From a virus, in the IMG/VR virus record IMGVR_UViG_3300030329_002217, positions 1 to 31,031 of that record: a stretch of DNA of 31,031 nucleotides; one strand, 5' to 3'. Below, piece by piece: positions 26,448-31,031 of this stretch (its first letter is position 1; every line of letters starts with the position of its first letter). Position numbers and translations under genes: made by a program. The notes beneath the pieces were generated by a model. It was given only the letters and a program-made list of their open reading frames with translations, did no database searches and had not been told where the DNA came from.

Positions 26448-26471
26448 CAATAAATAATCCCATGGTATTAT
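26442..26471 (+). promoter_or_regulatory. Predicted promoter for the SNF2-like gene
   Basis: TTGCAA (26442-26447), an 18-base spacer and TATTAT (26466-26471) on the plus strand. The -10 lies seven bases from the ATG at 26479, so transcription would start at or beside the initiation codon, giving a leaderless message. No Shine-Dalgarno sequence is visible before this ATG. Confidence 0.4.
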
Positions 26472-26478
26472 ATCTGTC

Positions 26479-27930
26479 ATGGATAATAAAAAATATAAGT
26501 TTAAAACCACGCCTTTTGACCATCAAAAGAAAGTTCTTGAAGATTGTTGGAACCGTGTGAACTATGCTTTTTTTATGGAAATGGGTACCGGAAAGTCTAA
26601 AGTTTGTATAGATAATGCAGGTATTTTATTTGAAAAAGGCAAGATAGATACCTTCATAGTCATAGCACCTAAAGGTGTTTATCGTAACTGGCATAATCTT
26701 GAAATACCTACGCATCTTCCTGATACCATAAAAACAAAAATGATGGTGTGGAAACCATCGCCAGGTAAAAAAGAAAAAGAAAATTTAATGGGAATGATGG
26801 ATAGTTTTGAGGGGTTACGAATATTTATTATGAATGTTGAAGCACTGTCCACGGCTAAAGGTGTTAAGTATCTTGAAAAATTATTATTACACTCAAAAGC
26901 ACTGTTAGCGATAGATGAATCTACAACTATAAAAAATCACAAAGCATCACGAACCAAAGCTCTAATTAAACTTAGCCAGTACGCCATATATCGAAGAATA
27001 CTAACTGGTTTTCCTGTTACACAATCGCCTATGGATTTATGGGCGCAATGTAGATTTTTAGATGAGCGTTTGCTAGGTGACTGTGGTAAAAACTTTCATC
27101 ATTTTCAACATCGTTATGCCGTAACTAAAAAACGTAGCGTGGGTTCGCATTCTTTTAACATGATTGTTGGGTATAGATACCTGGATGAACTAACAAGTAT
27201 TTTAAGAGGGTTTTCTTCGAGAGTTCTTAAAAAAGATTGTATGGATCTACCTGATAAAATTTATACACAAAGAAACGTGTCAATGACCGAAGAGCAACAA
27301 AGAATTTATCAAGACTTAAAAGAATATGCCGTTGCACATATTAACGATGAGGAGTTTATGACAGCAAATAATGTCATGACTCAATTATTACGAATGCAAC
27401 AAGTATTGTCCGGGCACACAAAAGCAGATGATAGCGATGAATTAATAGATATTAAAGATAATAGATTAAATGAAATGTTATCGTGCATAGAGGAAATAGA
27501 AGGTAAAACAATTATCTGGTCAAGATTTAGATATGACGTGGTGCGAATACAAAATGCCTTGATAAAAAAATATGGAAGTAAGTCTGTGGTTAGTTATTTT
27601 GGAGATACCAAAGATGAAGAACGGACCACGGCCATTGACCAGTTTCAAAATGGTGAAGCTAAGTTTTTTGTAGGCAACCCACAAACAGGTGGTATGGGTA
27701 TTACCTTAACTGCTGCACAGAACGTCATTTACTTTGCTAATAGTTTTGATTTAGCGATTCGAACTCAATCTGAAGACAGAGCGCATCGCATAGGTCAAAA
27801 AAATCCTGTGACTTATATTGATTTTATTTGTGAGGGTACGATTGATGAACGCATCGTAAAAGCTCTTCGCAATAAAATGAATATTGCCAGCATTGTCATG
27901 GGTGAAGAATTAAAAGACTGGCTTCAATAA
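26479..27930 (+). CDS. SNF2-like SF2 helicase
   Basis: A 483-residue protein of the SNF2/SF2 DEAD-like family. Walker A is EMGTGKS near 34-40, the DEAD-like box is AIDEST near 144-149 (DEST, not DEAH), motif III is LTGFPVTQSP near 175-184. The C-terminal lobe carries GNPQTGGMGITLTAAQNVIY, then EDRAHRIGQKNPV. Single-subunit phage SNF2-like proteins of this length are common near replication genes; they are ATP-driven DNA translocases that may help replication, repair or recombination. Its message is apparently leaderless. Confidence 0.85.
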   Translation: MDNKKYKFKTTPFDHQKKVLEDCWNRVNYAFFMEMGTGKSKVCIDNAGILFEKGKIDTFIVIAPKGVYRNWHNLEIPTHLPDTIKTKMMVWKPSPGKKEKENLMGMMDSFEGLRIFIMNVEALSTAKGVKYLEKLLLHSKALLAIDESTTIKNHKASRTKALIKLSQYAIYRRILTGFPVTQSPMDLWAQCRFLDERLLGDCGKNFHHFQHRYAVTKKRSVGSHSFNMIVGYRYLDELTSILRGFSSRVLKKDCMDLPDKIYTQRNVSMTEEQQRIYQDLKEYAVAHINDEEFMTANNVMTQLLRMQQVLSGHTKADDSDELIDIKDNRLNEMLSCIEEIEGKTIIWSRFRYDVVRIQNALIKKYGSKSVVSYFGDTKDEERTTAIDQFQNGEAKFFVGNPQTGGMGITLTAAQNVIYFANSFDLAIRTQSEDRAHRIGQKNPVTYIDFICEGTIDERIVKALRNKMNIASIVMGEELKDWLQ

Positions 27931-27945
27931 ATTAAAGGAGTAATT

Positions 27946-28116
27946 ATGCCTAATGTTCAAAAATACAAATCTGTAGCTGTACCTGTAAATGTATGGGAAA
28001 AGTTATGGGAAATATCAAATAAAAACCACCGTAGCCCATCTAAACAAATATCTTTTTTTGTAGATGAGGAAATGGCGAAGCAGTCAAAAAAACCTGTTTC
28101 AGAAAAAGTAAAATGA
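27946..28116 (+). CDS. Ribbon-helix-helix DNA-binding protein
   Basis: A 56-residue protein with AGGAG six bases before the ATG. The sequence has a strand (YKSVAVPVNVW), a helix (EKLWEISNKN), a turn and a second helix (SPSKQISFFVDEEM), the layout of Arc/CopG-type ribbon-helix-helix proteins. The stop overlaps the next ATG (ATGA). Such dimers bind short operator sites, often in tandem, so it is a candidate partner for the array at 30558-31031; that link is speculative. Confidence 0.65.
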   Translation: MPNVQKYKSVAVPVNVWEKLWEISNKNHRSPSKQISFFVDEEMAKQSKKPVSEKVK

Positions 28117-28316
28117 ATAATTCAATTACTTTAAGTTATGAAAAATTTATGTTAGTTAAGAGAGCTATTGTTGATAGCTTGTCTGAGGATCCTCCCATAG
28201 ATAATATTCAACTATTAGAGGATGCTTTAGATGTTCTTAACCAAGCACATCTTGACTCACATAAAAAAGAAGATGATTCTTATATTAATGACTGGGTAAA
28301 AAACAATATTAGTTAA
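28113..28316 (+). CDS. Small acidic protein, unknown function
   Basis: A 67-residue acidic helical protein (LVKRAIVDSLSEDPP, LLEDALDVLNQAHLDSH). The overlap with the ribbon-helix-helix gene suggests coupled translation, and the pairing of a small basic DNA-binding protein with a small acidic partner recalls toxin-antitoxin or regulator pairs, but no toxin fold is recognised. Confidence 0.5.
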   Translation: MNNSITLSYEKFMLVKRAIVDSLSEDPPIDNIQLLEDALDVLNQAHLDSHKKEDDSYINDWVKNNIS

Positions 28317-28326
28317 GGAGATGATT

Positions 28327-28677
28327 ATGGGAGAAGTTATTGACATAACAGATGAATTAGAATTTTTAAGATTAACAAATAATTATTCTTATTGGTTACA
28401 AGTTCCTAAAAAAATTCGAATGAAAATGTATTTAAAACACGCTCAAAATAGGGGTGAGTTTTATGAAATAATAGATAATATAGATTCCGCTGAAATATTA
28501 AAGTATTTAGAGGATTTTAATAATGGTAAAAGTTCTGGTTATAGATTAGCTAACGCTTTGTTAAATGCTTTTGAAGAGTATTATCACGAACATTTTGATG
28601 AAAAATTAGATGATGAAAGATTTAGAAAAGGTAAATATATTTATGATGAGGAGTTAGGGCATTTTATTGAGCCTTAA
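28327..28677 (+). CDS. Acidic helical protein, unknown function
   Basis: A 116-residue protein started at ATG 28327, because AGGAG ends six bases upstream; an ATG at 28321 directly adjoins the AGGAG. Acidic and aromatic-rich, with helical stretches (EIIDNIDSAEILKYLEDF, ALLNAFEEYYHEHFDEKL). No family is recognised. Its stop overlaps the stop of the convergent PP-loop gene (TTAA). Confidence 0.55.
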   Translation: MGEVIDITDELEFLRLTNNYSYWLQVPKKIRMKMYLKHAQNRGEFYEIIDNIDSAEILKYLEDFNNGKSSGYRLANALLNAFEEYYHEHFDEKLDDERFRKGKYIYDEELGHFIEP

Positions 28678-29489
28678 ACTCCACAATATCCTTCACATTC
28701 GTCAAGTAAACTCATTTGCGCTGAATTAGATAACGTGTAGAAATCTATTTTATCTAATGGTTTACATGACCTATGCAGAAATAAATTCCCATCAACACCG
28801 CTTAATTTTCGAATAGTTTTATCAAATTGAACGACATCTTCCCATTCTTTTTTAGGCCCATTCTTTATTTTTAACCATTCATGATTATTGTGAAAAGGGC
28901 AACATAAACAAGCTGATCGTGGTGGCTCTGGATAATTGTTCTTTTTCATCCACTCCAGGCATTGACCTCTATATATTCTTTTTTCTATCAAAGGGTATAC
29001 GTTTCTGCGCCATGGTTCGACAAAAGGCACTTTTTGTCTTTGTATTTCGTCATAAGATATGCCATACCACAAATCAACCACATGTTCTTTAGGAAATCTT
29101 TGTCTACGCTTTAAACCTAAAATATGCTCCCTGGTGTATTTGGTTACTGGGTTTATTTTATATTCTGCTGTGCATTGTCGTTGTAACATACCCACGCTAC
29201 CATCTTTCTTATTTAAAGTGAAATAAGGTAAAGCAGCACCTCTGCTTGATCTAACTCTCGTGTTAATTTGATCTTGTCTGAGATTACCCCTCGAAACTCT
29301 CGCAACTTTAAATGGTAGTTGTTTTTCTAACCAATCTAACCAATCGTACACGGCTTTTGGTTCATACCCAGTATCAGCGAATACTGCTACATCAGGCATA
29401 GGAGTTACTTCTCCTTTAGCTGCCATTAAAGCTAAAGCTGAAGATTGAACACCTGCCCCTAAACTTAATATTGTTGTTATTTTTTTCAT
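28674..29489 (-). CDS. PAPS-reductase-like PP-loop protein
   Basis: A 271-residue protein of the PAPS reductase/adenine nucleotide alpha-hydrolase family. The PP-loop is SLGAGVQSSA (9-18), then FADTGYEP (37-44), then QRQCTAEYKINPV (103-115, Cys106). A cysteine set at 194, 196 and 197 (ACLCCPF) with Cys177 and the terminal CEGYCGV (265, 269) suggests a metal or Fe-S site. Family members activate a substrate with ATP for sulphur or other transfer (DndC is a relative), but many phage members are unassigned. It overlaps the methyltransferase stop (ATGA), so the two are probably coexpressed. Confidence 0.75.
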   Translation of the reverse strand: MKKITTILSLGAGVQSSALALMAAKGEVTPMPDVAVFADTGYEPKAVYDWLDWLEKQLPFKVARVSRGNLRQDQINTRVRSSRGAALPYFTLNKKDGSVGMLQRQCTAEYKINPVTKYTREHILGLKRRQRFPKEHVVDLWYGISYDEIQRQKVPFVEPWRRNVYPLIEKRIYRGQCLEWMKKNNYPEPPRSACLCCPFHNNHEWLKIKNGPKKEWEDVVQFDKTIRKLSGVDGNLFLHRSCKPLDKIDFYTLSNSAQMSLLDECEGYCGV

Positions 29490-30535
29490 TTTACTTCCAT
29501 ATAAGCACTAATAAATTTAGCTGCTACTTGAGGTATGATTGCGTTACCTATGCCTTTGAGCGAGCCTGAGTAACTGTATTTTCTGGGATTGCCTTCTGAA
29601 TCCATGACTTCGGGTACCCCATTAACCAAAGGCTGAACATCGGATTCAAGCGGAATCGGGCGGGTTTTTCCGTCTCCACATTCGACCCATTCGACTGCTC
29701 TCCAGTCAACTGAGCTGTTATGTCCAATGTATCCGTTGAGATGTGTCCGTTCCTCGTTCGACCGCCCTGGTAGCCCCCCTTGTAATCCCTCGTTGACGGA
29801 GTCGGCCATGTGTGAACGCTGTCCCTGAGGTTTGCTCCGTACTCTATTCCCGTGGTGTCGCTCTGACGTTTTCCCCTCTTGTTTAATTTGGCTGCTCCCC
29901 CTGTCCCGTCTACTGTCCTCGGTGTCGGCCATGTGTGAACGCTCTCTCTCAAATTCGAACAACCGCCTTTCTTCGCACGAGGGCTGAGTTCTTCTCGACT
30001 CCTTATTTGATTGCCTCTTGCTCCGTCCATCGTTTGTGGTGTCGGCCACGAACCATAATCGCTGCCTCCGGTGATAGGCTCCGACAGTGTATCCTGACAA
30101 TACGCTCGAAGCGAATCGGTAGTCACACGCTTCAAGATCTGTTGCGACTGCATCCAGCCACCCGAACCCAATCGCTCCAATAACCTGCTCGCCAAAGACT
30201 GTTGCAGGTCTTGACTCTCTGATGAGGCGAAACCATTGTGGCCAAAGGTTACGCTCGTCATCTGCGCCTTTTCTTTGTCCTGCTGCTGAGAAACTTTGAC
30301 AGGGGCAACTTCCAGTCCAAACAGGTCGGTCTGAATCCCACCTGGCGAGTTGGAGGGCGTAAGCCCACCCTCCGATTCCTGCGAAGAAGTGACACTGTTT
30401 AAACTCTTTAAGGTCTTTTGGTTGGACATCTTCGATTGATCGATCATCTACAACTCCCTCTGGTATCAATTTCTCTCGGACTAGGTTACGTAACCACTCC
30501 GAAGCATATTTATCGTTTTCATTATAGTAATTAAT
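29486..30535 (-). CDS. C5 cytosine DNA methyltransferase
   Basis: About 349 residues. Motif I is FAGIGGW (51-57), motif IV is SCPCQSF (catalytic Cys79), motif VI is FGEQV, motif VIII is RRQRLWFVA (156-164), motif X is GNAIIPQ (330-336). An ORF from the TTG at 30469 would drop the conserved N-terminal element YYNENDKYASEWLRNL. The frame stays open to an in-frame TAG at about 30544. The likely start is ATT at 30535-30533, with GGAG seven bases upstream. The recognition domain between about 165 and 300 is repetitive (SHMADT twice). It methylates cytosine C5 in a sequence not predictable here. Local GC is near 50%, well above neighbours. Confidence 0.85.
   Translation of the reverse strand: MNYYNENDKYASEWLRNLVREKLIPEGVVDDRSIEDVQPKDLKEFKQCHFFAGIGGWAYALQLARWDSDRPVWTGSCPCQSFSAAGQRKGADDERNLWPQWFRLIRESRPATVFGEQVIGAIGFGWLDAVATDLEACDYRFASSVLSGYTVGAYHRRQRLWFVADTTNDGRSKRQSNKESRRTQPSCEERRLFEFERERSHMADTEDSRRDRGSSQIKQEGKTSERHHGNRVRSKPQGQRSHMADSVNEGLQGGLPGRSNEERTHLNGYIGHNSSVDWRAVEWVECGDGKTRPIPLESDVQPLVNGVPEVMDSEGNPRKYSYSGSLKGIGNAIIPQVAAKFISAYMEVK
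29548..30447 (-). CDS. Overlapping alternative-frame ORF within the methyltransferase gene
   Basis: A 299-codon ORF, ATG to stop, wholly inside the methyltransferase gene in another frame. Its translation is not random: it contains GGLTPSNSPGGIQTDLFGLE, then ASSESQDLQQSLASRLLERL, repeated HTWPTP elements and, near the end, RLNPMFSLWLMGYPKSW. I recall the same ordered motifs in annotated phage proteins found with methyltransferases. It may be a true overlapping gene, or a shadow frame kept open because the methyltransferase sequence is constrained. A stop-free 900 bases is unexpected in this AT-rich genome, though this segment is richer in GC. Confidence 0.4.
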   Translation of the reverse strand: MIDQSKMSNQKTLKSLNSVTSSQESEGGLTPSNSPGGIQTDLFGLEVAPVKVSQQQDKEKAQMTSVTFGHNGFASSESQDLQQSLASRLLERLGSGGWMQSQQILKRVTTDSLRAYCQDTLSEPITGGSDYGSWPTPQTMDGARGNQIRSREELSPRAKKGGCSNLRESVHTWPTPRTVDGTGGAAKLNKRGKRQSDTTGIEYGANLRDSVHTWPTPSTRDYKGGYQGGRTRNGHISTDTLDITAQLTGEQSNGSNVETEKPARFRLNPMFSLWLMGYPKSWIQKAIPENTVTQARSKA

Positions 30536-30546
30536 TTTATTACTCC
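30533..30546 (-). promoter_or_regulatory. Ribosome binding site and ATT start of the methyltransferase
   Basis: On the minus strand GGAG (30546-30543) precedes ATT (30535-30533) by seven bases. The ATT is in frame with the conserved methyltransferase N-terminus, and a TAG lies nine codons further upstream. No ATG, GTG or TTG occurs in frame before the conserved residues. ATT initiation is rare but known, for example in infC. Confidence 0.5.
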
Positions 30547-30557
30547 AAGTCTATTAA

Positions 30558-31031
30558 TTATTCGCTCGAGTTTTATGTTTGAATCTGCATAATTGGCTCG
30601 CTCTGTGGTTATGTTTCTATCAATTTATATGGCTCGCTCCGTCGGAGTGTTTCTATCTCATCATGTGGCTCGCTCCCCAAATTTGTTTCTATCGCGCTCT
30701 GTGGCTCGCTCCTGTCAAGTGTTTCTATCTTTTCAGATGGCTCGCTCGATAGTCTTATTTCTGTCCTTCTTATTGGCTCGCTCTGCGGATATGTTTCTAT
30801 CTAATTTAATGGCTCGCTCTACATTTTTGTTTCAATCATTCCTCTGGGCTTGCTTTAGTATAATGTTTCTTTCACGTACATTGACTCGCTCCGGACATTT
30901 GTTTCTATCGCCAATGATGGCTCGCTCTCCAAGAGTGTTTCTATCTTGTTATATGGCTCGCTCACTCACATTGTTTCTATCTTATCTTGTGGCTCGCTCT
31001 TGCTGAATGTTTCTATCTTGTTTTGTGGCTC
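30558..31031. repeat. Interspersed dual-repeat array, 36-bp period
   Basis: Each unit is TGGCTCGCTC, 8 variable bases, TGTTTCTATC, 8 variable bases. Complete units start at 30594 and every 36 bases to 30990 (twelve units); a further TGGCTC begins at 31026 and runs off the window. A degenerate unit sits at 30558-30593 (7/10 and 8/10 matches). The 24 spacers of the twelve complete units are all different. Spacing is exactly 8 throughout, even where the constant blocks decay (30756-30765, 30828-30837, 30846-30855, 30864-30873 and 30882-30891). No such blocks were seen elsewhere in the window. The array lies immediately upstream of the methyltransferase start. Its role is unknown. Confidence 0.95.

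Noticed and set aside
30593-31006. A 137-codon plus-strand frame giving repeating MARS-x-x-x-FLS-x-x units.
   Set aside because: It is a by-product of the 36-bp array. Only four of twelve codons per unit are free to be stops, so a long open frame is likely by chance. It begins at TTG without a ribosome site, ends at a stop inside a spacer while the array continues, and the constant blocks are conserved at synonymous positions too.
30558-31031. CRISPR array.
   Set aside because: The constant blocks are only 10 bases, two kinds alternate, spacers are 8 bases, and no cas genes are present.
1-31031. tRNA genes or integration sites.
   Set aside because: No cloverleaf-like pattern, integrase, or long direct repeat outside the listed repeats was noticed by eye; a covariance-model scan would be needed to exclude degenerate tRNAs.

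Overview
The window looks like a segment of an AT-rich, tailed double-stranded DNA phage, probably marine and probably podovirus-like. The evidence is the tight packing of genes with 1-4 base start/stop overlaps, a head-tail adaptor/tail/internal-virion-protein block, an M15 endolysin next to a holin-like gene, and a phage replication set. No tRNA, rRNA, integrase, insertion sequence or CRISPR array was seen. Terminase, portal and capsid genes are not in the window and presumably lie to the left. The host cannot be read directly; roughly one-third GC and the marine-phage gene families suggest an AT-rich marine bacterium (inference).

Layout. (1) 1-15306, plus strand: virion genes. They comprise two paralogous head-tail adaptor-like proteins, small beta-rich structural proteins, a tail fibre, a large tail-hub/nozzle-like protein, and four internal virion (DNA ejection-like) proteins ending in one of 1146 residues. 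(2) 15308-17687, plus strand: M15 endolysin, an EF-hand holin-like protein, small membrane proteins and a proline-rich protein. (3) 17684-26389, minus strand: one long run. Read from its promoter it holds a conserved small protein, a coiled-coil protein, an SSB-like protein, an archaeo-eukaryotic-type primase, an SF1 helicase, a family A DNA polymerase, a 52-residue membrane protein, then an acidic protein within a set of small, very basic proteins. (4) 26479-28677, plus strand: SNF2-like helicase, a ribbon-helix-helix protein and two small unknowns, driven from a compact divergent promoter. (5) 28674-30535, minus strand: a PAPS-reductase-like PP-loop protein and a C5 cytosine methyltransferase. 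The methyltransferase gene contains a second long reading frame that resembles a recurrent phage protein family. (6) 30558-31031: a strictly periodic array running to the window edge.

The most unusual structure is the terminal array. It is a 36-bp unit made of two different constant 10-mers (TGGCTCGCTC and TGTTTCTATC), each followed by exactly 8 variable bases: one degenerate unit, twelve complete units and the start of another, with no indel. The two 10-mers share TGNNTCNNTC, so it may be an 18-bp module in two alternating types. None of the 24 spacers in the twelve complete units repeats another, which argues against simple tandem duplication. It is not CRISPR and not convincingly protein-coding. 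A binding-site array (partition, packaging, replication or regulation) or a structured leader of the methyltransferase operon are the main hypotheses.

Other points: a probable ATT start for the methyltransferase, a perfect 11-bp hairpin that buries the primase Shine-Dalgarno-like sequence, divergent promoters sharing one palindromic -35 hexamer with an apparently leaderless helicase gene, and leucine at the position equivalent to E. coli Pol I residue 762.
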